A DNA stretch of 64,000 bases from JBOGVA01 sp050692195 (GTDB lineage: Bacteria > Actinomycetota > UBA4738): the NCBI GenBank assembly GCA_050692195.1, contig JBOGVA010000093.1, positions 7,282 to 71,281 of the forward strand, in the 5' to 3' direction. Both the position numbers and the translations under genes were made by a program. This document shows positions 23,801 to 33,156 of the stretch, in pieces. The notes under the pieces were generated by a model, which was not told the DNA's origin, did not search any database, and saw nothing but the letters and a program-made list of their open reading frames with translations. Each line of letters begins with the position of its first letter. Positions within the stretch are counted from its first letter, which is position 1.

Positions 23801-25627
23801 ATGTGCGGAATCGTCGGCTATGTGGGTCCTGACCAGGCCCTTCCCATTCTGATCGAGGGGCTGCGCCGCCTGGAGTACCGCGGCTACGACTCGGCCGGCG
23901 TGGCGGTGATGGACGGTGGCCTGACCGTCGTGAAGCGCGCCGGGAAGCTCTCGGAGCTCGTGGCCGCGCTCGAGGAGCGTGGAACGGTCACGGGCCGCAT
24001 CGGGATGGGCCACACGCGGTGGGCCACCCACGGGCCCCCCACCGACCGCAACGCGCATCCACATGTGGACTGCTCCGGCCGGATCGCGGTGATCCACAAC
24101 GGGATCATCGAAAACTTCCAGGTCCTCAAGGAACGCCTGGCCAAGGGTGGCCACGAGTTCGTCTCGGATACCGACACCGAAGTGGTGGCCCACCTGATCG
24201 AGGAGACGTATCAAGACGATCTCGCCGGCGCGGTGAGGGACGTCGTGCGCCAGCTCACCGGGGCGTATGCGCTGGTCGTGACCGTCGCCGACGAGCCCGG
24301 CCTGATCGTCGGGGTGAAGGTGTCTTCCCCGCTGGTGATCGGGCTTGGGCGCGGAGAGAACATCATCGCCTCCGACATTCCGGCGGTCATGCAGCGGACC
24401 AAGACCTTCGTCCCGGTCGCCGAGAACCAGGTGGTCGAGGTGCGGGCCGAATCGGTGCGCATCACCGACCTCGAGGGGAACGAGGTTCCGATGAAGCCGC
24501 TGGAGGTGGAGTGGGACCTGGCGGCCGCCGAGAAGTCTGGTTTCGAGGACTTCATGCTCAAGGAGATCCACGAGCAGCCGGCGGCCATCCGCGACACCCT
24601 TCGTGGACGGTTCGACGCGAGGGGGCGGCTCGTTCTGGACGACCTGCGGATGCGAGAAGAGCAGATCGTAGGCGTGGACAAGGTATTCGTGGTGGCATGC
24701 GGCACGGCGTTCCACGCGGGGCTCGTGGCCAAGTACGCCATCGAGCACGTGACCAGGCTTCCCGTGGAGATCGAGATCGCCAGCGAGTTCCGCTATCGCG
24801 ACCCCGTGCTCGATGGCGGCACGCTGACGCTCGGAATCTCGCAGTCGGGCGAGACCATCGACACACTCGAGGCCGTCCGGCACGCTCGACACCAGCAGTC
24901 CCACGTCATCGCCATCACCAACACCGTGGGTTCCTCGATCGCTCGCGAGGCCGAAGCCGTGATGTACACCCACGCTGGCCCCGAGATCGCCGTCGCCGGA
25001 ACCAAGACATTCGCCACGCAGATGGTCGCGCTCCACCTCCTCGCGCTGTACCTTGCGCAGGTTCGCGGTGCGATGTATCCCGCCGAGATCTCGGAGTACG
25101 TGGATCTGATGCGCTCCTTGCCCGATCAGGTCGCGCGCGCTCTCGAGCTGGGCGACCAGGTGAAGGAGATCGCCGGGCGATATCAGGCCGCTCGGGACTT
25201 CCTGTTCATGGGCCGCCACACGGGGTACCCGGCCGCCCTCGAGGGCGCCCTGAAGCTCAAGGAGATCTCCTACATCCATGCCGAGGGCTACCCCGCGGGA
25301 GAGCTGAAGCACGGTCCCATCGCGCTCGTCGAGCCGGGCGTCCCTGTCGTGGCCGTCGCCACCGAGTGCCACGTGTACCCCAAGGTGCTGTCGAACATCC
25401 AGGAGGTGAAGGCGCGGGGGGCGGAGGTGATCGCCGTGGCCACCGAGGGTGACTCCGAGATCGTGGGGCTGGCCGACCACGTCTTGTACGTCCCCCGTAC
25501 CCACGAGCTGCTCTCGCCCGTCGTGGTGACGGTCCCGCTCCAGCTGCTCGCTTACCACATCGCCAAGCTGCGCGGCTGCGACGTGGATCAACCTCGGAAC
25601 CTGGCAAAGAGCGTCACCGTGGAATGA
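23801..25627 (+). CDS. glmS: Glutamine-fructose-6-phosphate aminotransferase
   Basis: GlmS makes glucosamine-6-phosphate from fructose-6-phosphate and glutamine, the committed step to UDP-GlcNAc. The 608-residue protein has the N-terminal Ntn-type glutaminase with nucleophile Cys2 (MCGIVGYVG), GHTRWATHG, and two SIS domains with CGTAFHAG, ISQSGETIDT, and KHGPIALVE. It ends RNLAKSVTVE. No glmS-ribozyme-like sequence can fit in the 33-nt gap upstream. Confidence 0.98.
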   Translation: MCGIVGYVGPDQALPILIEGLRRLEYRGYDSAGVAVMDGGLTVVKRAGKLSELVAALEERGTVTGRIGMGHTRWATHGPPTDRNAHPHVDCSGRIAVIHNGIIENFQVLKERLAKGGHEFVSDTDTEVVAHLIEETYQDDLAGAVRDVVRQLTGAYALVVTVADEPGLIVGVKVSSPLVIGLGRGENIIASDIPAVMQRTKTFVPVAENQVVEVRAESVRITDLEGNEVPMKPLEVEWDLAAAEKSGFEDFMLKEIHEQPAAIRDTLRGRFDARGRLVLDDLRMREEQIVGVDKVFVVACGTAFHAGLVAKYAIEHVTRLPVEIEIASEFRYRDPVLDGGTLTLGISQSGETIDTLEAVRHARHQQSHVIAITNTVGSSIAREAEAVMYTHAGPEIAVAGTKTFATQMVALHLLALYLAQVRGAMYPAEISEYVDLMRSLPDQVARALELGDQVKEIAGRYQAARDFLFMGRHTGYPAALEGALKLKEISYIHAEGYPAGELKHGPIALVEPGVPVVAVATECHVYPKVLSNIQEVKARGAEVIAVATEGDSEIVGLADHVLYVPRTHELLSPVVVTVPLQLLAYHIAKLRGCDVDQPRNLAKSVTVE

Positions 25628-25628
25628 A

Positions 25629-26003
25629 GTGGAGGTCGTGGGGATTGGCGTCGATCTCGTCGACGTCGAGCGAGTGCGCGGCATCCTGAGCCGGCACGCC
25701 TCCTTCGCCCGGCGGGTGTTCAGTCCCGAGGAGATCGCCTACTGCGAGCGGCAGGCCACGCCGGCCGAGGCCTACGCGGCACGGTGGGCGGCCCGCGAGG
25801 CGTGCCGGAAGGCTCTCGGCGGGATCAGGGGCATGCGCTGGCAGGACATCAGGGTCGAGCGGGCCCCCAGCGGCGCTCCCAGCCTGGTGCTTAGCGGAAG
25901 CTCACGTGCGCGCGCGGAGGCCCTCGGGGTGGCTCGGGTGCTGATCGCCCTGACCCACGAGCGGCGGATGGCCGCCGCGTTCTGCGTTGCCGTGGGGGGC
26001 TGA
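25629..26003 (+). CDS. acpS: Holo-[acyl-carrier-protein] synthase
   Basis: AcpS transfers 4'-phosphopantetheine from CoA to ACP for fatty-acid synthesis. The 124-residue protein has the metal-binding Asp in VVGIGVDLVDVERV and the second motif WAAREACRKALGG. GTG 25629 begins one base after the glmS stop; GTG 25638 is a less likely alternative. It forms a tight run with glmS and the NAD(P)HX repair gene. Confidence 0.95.
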   Translation: MEVVGIGVDLVDVERVRGILSRHASFARRVFSPEEIAYCERQATPAEAYAARWAAREACRKALGGIRGMRWQDIRVERAPSGAPSLVLSGSSRARAEALGVARVLIALTHERRMAAAFCVAVGG

Positions 26004-26004
26004 G

Positions 26005-27540
26005 ATGCTCCCCATCCTCACTCCCTCCGAGAGCGCCGCGCTTGATCGGGCCAGCGGAGAGCGCGGTGTCTCGGTCGGGGAGCTCATGGAGAACGCCGGC
26101 TGGGCCGTGGCCCGGGCCGCCACGATGATCGCTGGGGGGGCTTACGGGCGCCGGGCCGTGGTGGTGTGCGGAAAGGGAAACAACGGCGGCGACGGGCTGG
26201 TCGCGGCCAGGCACCTGGAGCGCTGGGGGATGGGAGCGAGCGTCGTCCTCATGGCTGATGCGGCGAGCCTCCGCGACGCATCCGCCCTCAACTTTCGCCG
26301 GTTCGCCCACCGAGGCGGTCGCTGGCGGGGATACGATCCTGAGTTCCTCGATCGCGAGCTGGCCCGGTCGGACGTCGTCGTCGACGCCATCTTCGGCACG
26401 GGGTTCCGGGGATCTCCGGAGGGGGATCTGGCCGAGGCCATCCGGGCGGTCAACGGGAGCCTCGCGCCCGTCGTCGCCGTGGACATCCCCTCCGGCGTGG
26501 AGGGAGAGACCGGCGCCGTTCGGGGCGAGGCCGTTCTCGCCGACCTCACGGTGACCTTCGGCGCGCTCAAGCCGGGCGTCGTGTTCTATCCGGGCGCGGC
26601 CCACGCCGGCGAGCTCGAGGTGGCCGACATCGGGTTCCCTCCGGACCTGGTCCGAACGGATCTGTGGCTGGCGGAACGAGGCGACATCGCCCGGCTGCTG
26701 AAGCCGCGGGGCCCGGAGAGCCACAAGCGCGCTGCGGGATGGGTGCTGGTGCTGGCCGGCTCACGGGCGATGACCGGCGCCGCCGTCCTCACCGCGACCG
26801 CCGCGTACCGCGCCGGCGCAGGACTGGTCACCCTGGCGGTCCCGGAAGGCATCTTGCCGGTCGTCGAGGGAGCCATCACGGAGGCCACCTTCCTGCCCCT
26901 GCCGGAGACGGACGAGGGAAGCGTCTCCGAGGAGGCGTGGCCCCTGATTCGGAAGCGGCTGGGGGAAGTGCAGTCAGCGGCTGTGGGCCCCGGCCTCACC
27001 ACGGAACCTTCCACGGTCGAGCTGGTCCGCCGCGTCGTGGCGGAGTCCCCCGTGCCGTTCGTGCTCGATGCCGATGGGCTGAACGCATTCGCCGGGAGGG
27101 GAGCGCTCCTGGCCGAGCGCGCATCGGACGCGCTGCTCACCCCCCATGCCGGAGAGTTCGGCCGCCTCACGGGCCTGACCTCCGCCGAGATCCTGGAGGA
27201 TCGGGTCGGGCAGGCCCGGAAGGCGGCGGCCGAGTTCCGGTGCCCGGTTCTGTTGAAGGGATCCCGGACGGTCATCGCCGAACCGGATGGCCGGGCCGTG
27301 GTGAGCCCCACGGGCGGGCCCTTCCTGGCTACGGGGGGAACGGGAGACGTGCTCATCGGGGCCATCGCCGCGTTCATGGCCCGAGGGCTCGGTCCGGCCG
27401 ACGCGGCGCTGGTCGGCGCGTACGGCCACGGTTTGGCCGGCCGGCTGGCCTCCGACGAGATGGGCGAAGGCACCGTGGCCTCCGACGTGGCGGCCCGGCT
27501 CCCCCACGTGTTGGCCCGGCTCAGCGAGGGCGACCTGTGA
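26005..27540 (+). CDS. nnr: Bifunctional NAD(P)HX epimerase / dehydratase
   Basis: It repairs hydrated NAD(P)H: the N-terminal YjeF domain epimerises NAD(P)HX and the C-terminal kinase-like domain dehydrates it using ADP or ATP. The 511-residue protein has CGKGNNGGDGLVAARHL and VAVDIPSGVEGETG in the first half. The second half has VLAGSRAMTGAAVLTATAAY, LDADGLNAFA, TPHAGEFGRLTG, LKGSRTVI and ATGGTGDVLIGAIAAFMA. ATG 26005 is one base after acpS; an upstream TTG 25987 lies inside acpS. Its stop overlaps alr. Confidence 0.96.
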   Translation: MLPILTPSESAALDRASGERGVSVGELMENAGWAVARAATMIAGGAYGRRAVVVCGKGNNGGDGLVAARHLERWGMGASVVLMADAASLRDASALNFRRFAHRGGRWRGYDPEFLDRELARSDVVVDAIFGTGFRGSPEGDLAEAIRAVNGSLAPVVAVDIPSGVEGETGAVRGEAVLADLTVTFGALKPGVVFYPGAAHAGELEVADIGFPPDLVRTDLWLAERGDIARLLKPRGPESHKRAAGWVLVLAGSRAMTGAAVLTATAAYRAGAGLVTLAVPEGILPVVEGAITEATFLPLPETDEGSVSEEAWPLIRKRLGEVQSAAVGPGLTTEPSTVELVRRVVAESPVPFVLDADGLNAFAGRGALLAERASDALLTPHAGEFGRLTGLTSAEILEDRVGQARKAAAEFRCPVLLKGSRTVIAEPDGRAVVSPTGGPFLATGGTGDVLIGAIAAFMARGLGPADAALVGAYGHGLAGRLASDEMGEGTVASDVAARLPHVLARLSEGDL

Positions 27541-28676
27541 TCGGGGGACTACTCGGCACTCGCGCCACGCGCCATCGCCCCACGGTTGCGGTGGTCGACC
27601 TGGACGCCATCCGCCACAACGTGCGAGCGGTGAAGCCCGAACGCTCGGAGTTCATGGCCGTGGTGAAGGCGAACGGCTACGGCCACGGCGCCGCGCCCGT
27701 GGCTCGGGCGGCGCTCGAGGCCGGAGCGACGTGGCTGGGCGTGGCCCTGGTCGAGGAAGGAGTGAGCCTGAGGGAGGCCGGGCTGGCGGCACCCATCCTT
27801 GTGCTGACGGAGTTTCCCCCCGGCTCCGAGAAGGATGCGCTGGCAGCGGGGCTCACCCCCACGCTGTACACGGACGAGGGCTTGTCGCGGCTGAGCTCCT
27901 CCGGCCGGCCCGAGGAAGCGGCTATCGGTGCGCACGTGAAGATCGACACCGGCATGCATCGCGTGGGGCTTCCGCCGGAGCGGGCCGTGGAGTACCTCCG
28001 GGCGGTCGCCGAGGCGGGGCTTCGGATCGACGGGGTCTGGACCCACCTGGCCACCGCCGAGAAGCTGGACGATCCCTTCGCGGAGCGCCAGCTCGATCGC
28101 TTCGCCGATGTGGTTCGGGGGCTGGCCGCCGCCGGGATACGTCCCCGGTACTTGCATGCCGCTAACAGCGCCGCGGCCATCGCCCGGCCATCGGCGCACC
28201 TGGACCTGGTCCGGGTGGGCCTGGCCATGTACGGGCTCACCCCCGGACCGCGGCTGGCGGGGCCGGCCGCTCTTCGGCCGGCGATGTCCCTCCGGAGCGC
28301 GGTGGCAATGGCGAAGCGGGTCGGCCCAGGAGAGGGCGTCTCCTACGGGTTGCGCTACCGGCTCGAGCGAGAGTCGACCATCGCCACGATCCCTGTGGGC
28401 TACGCCGACGGCTACAGCCGGCTGGTGAGCGGCAGGGCGGAGGTGCTGGTCCGGGGCCGCCGATACTCGGTGGCCGGCAACGTGACGATGGACCAGGTCA
28501 TGGTGGACTGCGGCAACGACCCCGTCGAAGCTGGCGACGAGGTGGTGCTGATCGGTCGGCAGGCAGGCGAGGAGATCTCGGCTGACGACGTGGCTGCCTG
28601 GATGGGCACGATCAGCTACGAGGTGATGTGCGCGGTGAGCCAGCGCATCCCACGCGAGTACGTGGGCGCCCGATGA
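27537..28676 (+). CDS. alr: Alanine racemase
   Basis: This PLP enzyme makes D-Ala for peptidoglycan. It is 379 residues from GTG 27537, in a GTGA overlap with the preceding gene. The PLP Lys44 lies in VVKANGYGHG, the second base Tyr270 in GVSYGLRYR, and PVGYADGYSR and GNVTMDQVMVD complete the family pattern. The frame is open far upstream through nnr, but homology begins here. It is translationally coupled on both sides. Confidence 0.98.
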   Translation: MIGGLLGTRATRHRPTVAVVDLDAIRHNVRAVKPERSEFMAVVKANGYGHGAAPVARAALEAGATWLGVALVEEGVSLREAGLAAPILVLTEFPPGSEKDALAAGLTPTLYTDEGLSRLSSSGRPEEAAIGAHVKIDTGMHRVGLPPERAVEYLRAVAEAGLRIDGVWTHLATAEKLDDPFAERQLDRFADVVRGLAAAGIRPRYLHAANSAAAIARPSAHLDLVRVGLAMYGLTPGPRLAGPAALRPAMSLRSAVAMAKRVGPGEGVSYGLRYRLERESTIATIPVGYADGYSRLVSGRAEVLVRGRRYSVAGNVTMDQVMVDCGNDPVEAGDEVVLIGRQAGEEISADDVAAWMGTISYEVMCAVSQRIPREYVGAR

Positions 28677-29770
28677 GATCGGATCCCGGCAGCCGGGCTC
28701 GCACACGAACCGGCCTGCGGCGGGCGGCGCGAACGGCGATCATCGCCACAGGGGTGACCGCCGCCGCCGCGGGCGTCGGGGTGGCCGGCGAACGCTACCT
28801 GATCCGGCGAGCCCGGTCCCGGCCGGACTCCCAGCGGGGCGAGCCTCTCGGCGAGCGCCCGGGATCGGAGCGCCGGATCGTCTCCTTCGACGGGACGGAG
28901 CTGGCCGTGAACGTGGTCGGTCCAGAAGCTGCCACGACCATGCTCTTCGTGCACGGGTTCAGCGCCGACATGACCGTGTGGCACTACCAGTGGAAGCGGT
29001 TCTCTGAGGACCACCGCTGCGTGCTGTTCGACCAGCGGGGTCACGGCCGGAGCGGACCAGCCGCCGGGGGCGACTACTCGCTCCAGGCGCTCGGTCGCGA
29101 TCTCAAGTCGGTGCTCGACGCCGAGGCCCCCACCGGACCGGTCGTCCTCATGGGCCACAGCATGGGAGGCATGTGCATCCTGGCCCTTGCCGACGAGTTC
29201 CCGGAGGAGTTCGGGACCCGCATCTCGGCCGTGGTCCTGGCCAACACCGCCGCCGCCGACCTGGTGAGAGCCGTCCTCGGCGGCCTGGGCATCCACGCGG
29301 GGACCCTCCTCACGCGGGGAGCTCGCCGGCTGCTTGCCAACCGCGACCGGGCCTATCGCATCCGGGCCAGGGCGCTGGCGGGGAGGGGCGACCTGGCGTT
29401 CCTGCTGGCCCGGGCGACGAACTTCGGCCCGAGCGCTCCTCCCTCCATGGTCGAGTACGTGACCCGTCTGGCGGCCCGGGCTCCGGTCGAGGTGTGGACC
29501 GACCTGGTGGGAAGCCTGATCGACATGGACCTGGGGGACGCGCTCGAGAACATCACCTGCCCCGCCCTCGTCATCGTGGGGGACGTCGACAGGCTGACGC
29601 CCCCCTCCTCGGCTCTGGCCCTGAAGCGACGCCTCCCGGATGCCAGGATGGTCGTGCTGAAGGGATCCGGCCACTGCTCATTGCTCGAGCGCCATGCCCA
29701 GTTCAACGAAGCGATCGAGCGCTTCATCCATCAAGCTCTCGAACGCCGGCCGCACCGGGCTCCAGCTTGA
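28673..29770 (+). CDS. Membrane-anchored alpha/beta hydrolase
   Basis: A 365-residue hydrolase whose ATG overlaps the alr stop (ATGA). Residues ~18-38 (TAIIATGVTAAAAGVGVAG) form a likely N-terminal anchor after an Arg-rich start. The catalytic domain has an oxyanion HGFS motif, nucleophile Ser163 in GHSMGG, an acid in VGDVDRLTPP, and His in GSGHCSLLE. Mycobacterial alr neighbours often include a similar hydrolase before tsaE. Substrate is unknown. Confidence 0.9.
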   Translation: MRSDPGSRARTRTGLRRAARTAIIATGVTAAAAGVGVAGERYLIRRARSRPDSQRGEPLGERPGSERRIVSFDGTELAVNVVGPEAATTMLFVHGFSADMTVWHYQWKRFSEDHRCVLFDQRGHGRSGPAAGGDYSLQALGRDLKSVLDAEAPTGPVVLMGHSMGGMCILALADEFPEEFGTRISAVVLANTAAADLVRAVLGGLGIHAGTLLTRGARRLLANRDRAYRIRARALAGRGDLAFLLARATNFGPSAPPSMVEYVTRLAARAPVEVWTDLVGSLIDMDLGDALENITCPALVIVGDVDRLTPPSSALALKRRLPDARMVVLKGSGHCSLLERHAQFNEAIERFIHQALERRPHRAPA

Positions 29771-29798
29771 CGAGCACCGGGCGCCCTGGGGCATCCCC

Positions 29799-30722
29799 AT
29801 GATCACCCTGGTGGCCGGTATCCGGGTGGGGAACTGGACCGACCCGGTAGGGCTGACCGGATGCACGGTCGTCCTCTGCCCTCCCGGCACCGTCGGGTCG
29901 GGCGAGGTGCGGGGAGGGGCTCCGGGGACCCGTGAGACCGACCTCCTGCGGCCGGGGATGCTCGTGCACGAGGTGCATGCCGTACTGCTGACCGGTGGGA
30001 GCGCGTTCGGCCTGGCCGCCGCGGACGGCGTCATGAGGTATCTGGAGGAGCAGGGGATCGGGTTCGACGCGCGAGTGGCGAGGGTCCCCATCGTGCCGGC
30101 CGCCGTGCTGTTCGACCTCGGCGTGGGCGATCCGTCGGCCCGCCCCGGCCCCGATCAGGGCTACCAGGCATGCGTTGCCGCGGGCGAGGAGGTGGCCGAG
30201 GGGAACGTGGGGGCAGGGACCGGGGCGACGGTGGCCAAGCTCCATGGGCGGGACGGCGCGGTGAAGGGTGGCCTCGGAAGCGCTTCGGCCCAAGAAGGCG
30301 CCGTGGTCGTGGGCGCGCTCGCGGCTGTGAACGCGTACGGCGAGGTGCTCGGAGAGGACGGCGATGTGCTGGCCGGCTCGCGTGCGCCGGGGGACCTGGC
30401 CGACGCGGCTGCGGACCCTTGGGATCCGGGCCCGACGAACACCACGCTCGTCGCGGTGGCCACCAACGCTCGCCTCTCCAGGGAACGGGCCCACCTGCTC
30501 GCCAAAGCAGCCCACGACGGCATGGCCAGGGCGATCAGCCCGTCGCACACGACGTGGGACGGGGATGCCGTCTTCGCCCTCGCCACGGGCGAGGTGGAAG
30601 CCGATCAGCGGACCGTCGAGCAGCTCGCCGAGGCGGTGGTCGCCGATGCCATCCGCCGCGGGGTCCTCGCCGCCGAATCGGTGGGGGGCGTCCCGGCCGC
30701 TCATCCCGACCGGAGGCTGTGA
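29799..30722 (+). CDS. P1 family (S58) peptidase, DmpA-like
   Basis: A 307-residue member of the DmpA/L-aminopeptidase-D-esterase family, which self-cleaves to expose an N-terminal Ser or Thr nucleophile. Visible family segments are GIRVGNWTDPVGLTGCTVVL, VLLTGGSAFGLAAADGVM, NVGAGTGATVAKL, KGGLGSAS (candidate cleavage site before Ser) and NTTLVAVATNARL. ATG 29799 is the first start giving the conserved opening; no ribosome site is evident. Natural substrate is unknown. Confidence 0.88.
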   Translation: MITLVAGIRVGNWTDPVGLTGCTVVLCPPGTVGSGEVRGGAPGTRETDLLRPGMLVHEVHAVLLTGGSAFGLAAADGVMRYLEEQGIGFDARVARVPIVPAAVLFDLGVGDPSARPGPDQGYQACVAAGEEVAEGNVGAGTGATVAKLHGRDGAVKGGLGSASAQEGAVVVGALAAVNAYGEVLGEDGDVLAGSRAPGDLADAAADPWDPGPTNTTLVAVATNARLSRERAHLLAKAAHDGMARAISPSHTTWDGDAVFALATGEVEADQRTVEQLAEAVVADAIRRGVLAAESVGGVPAAHPDRRL

Positions 30723-30740
30723 TGCCGTCCGGCCCGGCCA

Positions 30741-30773
30741 TAGAATGAACACGGGCGCCACCGGGATGGCGCC
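30741..30773 (+). promoter_or_regulatory. Candidate -10 and leader hairpin before the uracil-DNA glycosylase gene
   Basis: TAGAAT (30741-30746) could be a -10 box, although no good -35 is present. The predicted leader holds an inverted repeat GGCGCC (30754-30759) with GGCGCC (30768-30773). The ribosome site AAGGGAAGGA lies further down, just before ATG 30815. Confidence 0.35.
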
Positions 30774-30814
30774 TTGGGTTCGGGACTTCCCCCCGGCAAG
30801 GGAAGGAAACGATC

Positions 30815-31423
30815 ATGACCTTCACCCTCCAGGAGCTGGGCAGGGAAGCGTCCACGTGCACTCGATGCCGTCTCTCCCAGGGGCGGACCCAGGTGGTGTT
30901 CGGCGTGGGCAATCCGAATGCACACGTGGTGTTCATCGGCGAAGGGCCCGGCTATTACGAGGACAAGCAGGGCGAGCCATTCGTCGGCGCGGCCGGCCAG
31001 CTCCTGACCAAGCTCCTCGACGAGATCGGCCTGCGCCGGCAGGATGTCTACATCTGCAACGTGGTGATGTGCCGCCCTCCAGGCAACCGCGACCCGCTGC
31101 CCGACGAGATCGAGTCCTGCCGCCCGTACCTCGAGGGACAGCTCGAGAACATCCACCCCCGGCTGATCGTCACACTCGGAAACTTCGCCACCCGGGTCAT
31201 CCTGGACCGCCAGGTCTCGATCAGCAGGGTGCGCGGCCAGCGATTCGTCGTGGATGGACGGAGCGTCATCCCAACGTTTCACCCCGCGGCGATCCTGCGG
31301 GGAGGAGGAGAGGCCAGCACCCAGATGGCCGCGCTTCGCTCGGACTTTCGAACGATCAGGTCGGTGCTGGAGGAGCCCCAGCCGGTGACCGTGGCCGCTC
31401 AGGAGCAGCTGGGGCTGTTCTGA
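30815..31423 (+). CDS. Family 4 uracil-DNA glycosylase
   Basis: It excises uracil from DNA and carries a 4Fe-4S cluster. In this 202-residue protein Cys15, Cys18, Cys86 and Cys102 occupy the cluster positions known for family 4 enzymes. GEGPGYYED..GEPFVGAAG is the active-site and uracil-binding segment, and PTFHPAAILR is the C-terminal catalytic His motif. ATG 30815 has AAGGGAAGGA upstream. It precedes the tsaE-tsaD cluster but has no known link to it. Confidence 0.95.
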   Translation: MTFTLQELGREASTCTRCRLSQGRTQVVFGVGNPNAHVVFIGEGPGYYEDKQGEPFVGAAGQLLTKLLDEIGLRRQDVYICNVVMCRPPGNRDPLPDEIESCRPYLEGQLENIHPRLIVTLGNFATRVILDRQVSISRVRGQRFVVDGRSVIPTFHPAAILRGGGEASTQMAALRSDFRTIRSVLEEPQPVTVAAQEQLGLF

Positions 31424-31430
31424 ACCGCCG

Positions 31431-31919
31431 ATGACCGCCTTCCTCGAGGTCACCACCCGATCCCCAGACGAGACGAGAGCACTGGGCCAGGCCATGGCCG
31501 GAGTGCTCGGCTCCGGCGATGTGATCTCGCTTACCGGAGATCTGGGGGCAGGCAAGACCACCTTCGTCCAGGGGGCTGCACGGGGGCTGGGCGTCGAGGA
31601 GCCGGTCCTCTCCCCGACGTTCACCCTCGTCCGCGAGTACCAGGGGATCTCTCGCGTCTACCATCTCGACGTGTACCGGCTCGACCGGCTCCAGGACGTG
31701 CTCGACCTGGGGTTCGAGGAGATGCTCGACGTGGGCGGTGTGGTCTTCATCGAGTGGGGCGACGCCATCGGGGCGCTGCTCCCCGAGGACTATCTTCAGA
31801 TCGAGATGACGATCCCGGAAGACGGCGACGGCAGGCGGCTGGAGCTGTGGTGGCAGGGCCGATCCTGGACGGATCGGTGGGAGCGCCTGGCCGAGGCGAT
31901 CGAGCCGTGGAAGTCGTGA
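31431..31919 (+). CDS. tsaE: tRNA t6A biosynthesis ATPase TsaE
   Basis: TsaE is the ATPase that supports TsaB-TsaD in making N6-threonylcarbamoyladenosine at position 37 of ANN-decoding tRNAs. The 162-residue protein has the Walker A GDLGAGKT (36-43), PTFTLVREY, and HLDVYRL, followed by VVFIEWGD. It starts 7 nt after the uracil-DNA glycosylase stop and tsaB begins 7 nt downstream. Confidence 0.96.
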   Translation: MTAFLEVTTRSPDETRALGQAMAGVLGSGDVISLTGDLGAGKTTFVQGAARGLGVEEPVLSPTFTLVREYQGISRVYHLDVYRLDRLQDVLDLGFEEMLDVGGVVFIEWGDAIGALLPEDYLQIEMTIPEDGDGRRLELWWQGRSWTDRWERLAEAIEPWKS

Positions 31920-31926
31920 CGTCCCC

Positions 31927-32631
31927 ATGATCGTGCTCGGGATCGAGACCTCCACTCCCCAGACCACGATCGCCCTGGGGAGCGAACAGGGGATCATCGC
32001 GGCCACGCTCATCTCCAGTGGCAAGCCCAACCACGAGGTGGTCCTCCCCAACATCGCGTACCTGTTGAAGTGGTCGGACATCCCGATCTCGGCGCTCGGA
32101 GGCGTCGCCGTTGGCCTGGGCCCCGGCCTGTTCACGGGCATGCGGGTGGGCATCGCCACGGCGAAGACGCTCGCCCAGGTGCTGTCCGTGCCGATCACCG
32201 GCCTCGCCTCCCTCGATGTGGTGGCCTTCTCGGTCCGATACACCCCGGCGCTCATCTGCGCCGCCATCGACGCCAAGCGCAAAGAGCTCTTCTACGCGTT
32301 CTACCGCCCGGTGCCGGGAGGAGTGACCCGGCAGACCGAGTTCGAGGTGGGCTCCCCGGATCGGCTCACGGCAGACCTGGAGGCCACGGCGGAGGATATC
32401 CTGCTGGTCGGGAACGGCGCGCTCGTGTACCGTCGGCAACTGGAGAAAGCGGGCAACCACGTTCAGTTCGCCTCCGCCGCCCATGCCTTTCCTGCGGCGA
32501 CGGCGCTTGTCGAACTGGCGATCCCCCGCTTCCAGCGTGAGGAGTTCGAACGGCCTTACGACCTGAGGCCGTACTACGTCAGGAAGGCGGATGCGCAGAT
32601 CGCCTGGGATAACCGTCGACGAGCCGGTTGA
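31927..32631 (+). CDS. tsaB: t6A complex subunit TsaB
   Basis: TsaB is the inactive paralogue that scaffolds TsaD and TsaE. The 234-residue ASKHA-fold protein starts VLGIETSTPQTTIALG and has GVAVGLGPGLFTGMRVGIATAKTLA and ASLDVVA. The 3' end overlaps rimI by 41 nt, an unusually long coding overlap. Confidence 0.95.
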   Translation: MIVLGIETSTPQTTIALGSEQGIIAATLISSGKPNHEVVLPNIAYLLKWSDIPISALGGVAVGLGPGLFTGMRVGIATAKTLAQVLSVPITGLASLDVVAFSVRYTPALICAAIDAKRKELFYAFYRPVPGGVTRQTEFEVGSPDRLTADLEATAEDILLVGNGALVYRRQLEKAGNHVQFASAAHAFPAATALVELAIPRFQREEFERPYDLRPYYVRKADAQIAWDNRRRAG

Positions 32632-33142
32632 GCTCGAGATCACCCGGATGCGCCGGCGCCATCTGAAGGGCGTGATGGCGATCGAGCGCCTCGTCTACCC
32701 GAGGCCGTGGAGCCCGAACCTGTTCCTCTCGGAGATGAGCGAGCTCCGAAACCGGACCTACCTGGTGGCCCGGATCGGCCGGGACGTGGTCGGCTACGGC
32801 GGCATCATGTGCTACGGCGAGGAGGCCCACGTCACCACGATCGCCGTGGACCCGAACCACCAGCGCCGGAAGATCGGCACTCGCCTGCTGTACGACCTGG
32901 TGTTGGAAGGCATCCGCCTGGGGGCGAGCGCCGTCTCCCTGGAGGTCAGGGTGTCGAACTGGGGCGCGCAGGAGCTGTACCGGCTGTTCGGGTTTCGCCC
33001 GGTGGGCACCCGCAAGAACTACTACCAGGAGACCGGGGAAGACGCGCTGATCATGTGGGCGGAGGGCGTGCGCACACCGGCGTACCGCGGTCAGCTCGAG
33101 CGGATCATCAGCCAGACCCCGGACGGGGTCCGTCCGCAGTAG
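32591..33142 (+). CDS. rimI: Ribosomal protein S18-alanine N-acetyltransferase family (GNAT)
   Basis: A 183-residue GNAT acetyltransferase of the RimI type, with ELEITRMRRRHLKGVMAIE, the acetyl-CoA-binding segment VDPNHQRRKIGTRLL and the EVRVSNWGAQELYRLFGF motif typical of RimI. Its position between tsaB and tsaD is the common Gram-positive arrangement. ATG 32591 has AGGAAGG close upstream, so the 41-nt overlap with tsaB is probably real. Confidence 0.93.
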   Translation: MRRSPGITVDEPVELEITRMRRRHLKGVMAIERLVYPRPWSPNLFLSEMSELRNRTYLVARIGRDVVGYGGIMCYGEEAHVTTIAVDPNHQRRKIGTRLLYDLVLEGIRLGASAVSLEVRVSNWGAQELYRLFGFRPVGTRKNYYQETGEDALIMWAEGVRTPAYRGQLERIISQTPDGVRPQ

Positions 33143-33156
33143 CCCCGGACGCCGGC

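Noticed and set aside
22283..25684. Very long antisense open frame opposite glmM and glmS
   Set aside because: High-GC codon bias leaves the antisense frame open. Its translation is rich in His, Gly, Arg and Asp with no domain, while the plus strand encodes unmistakable GlmM and GlmS.
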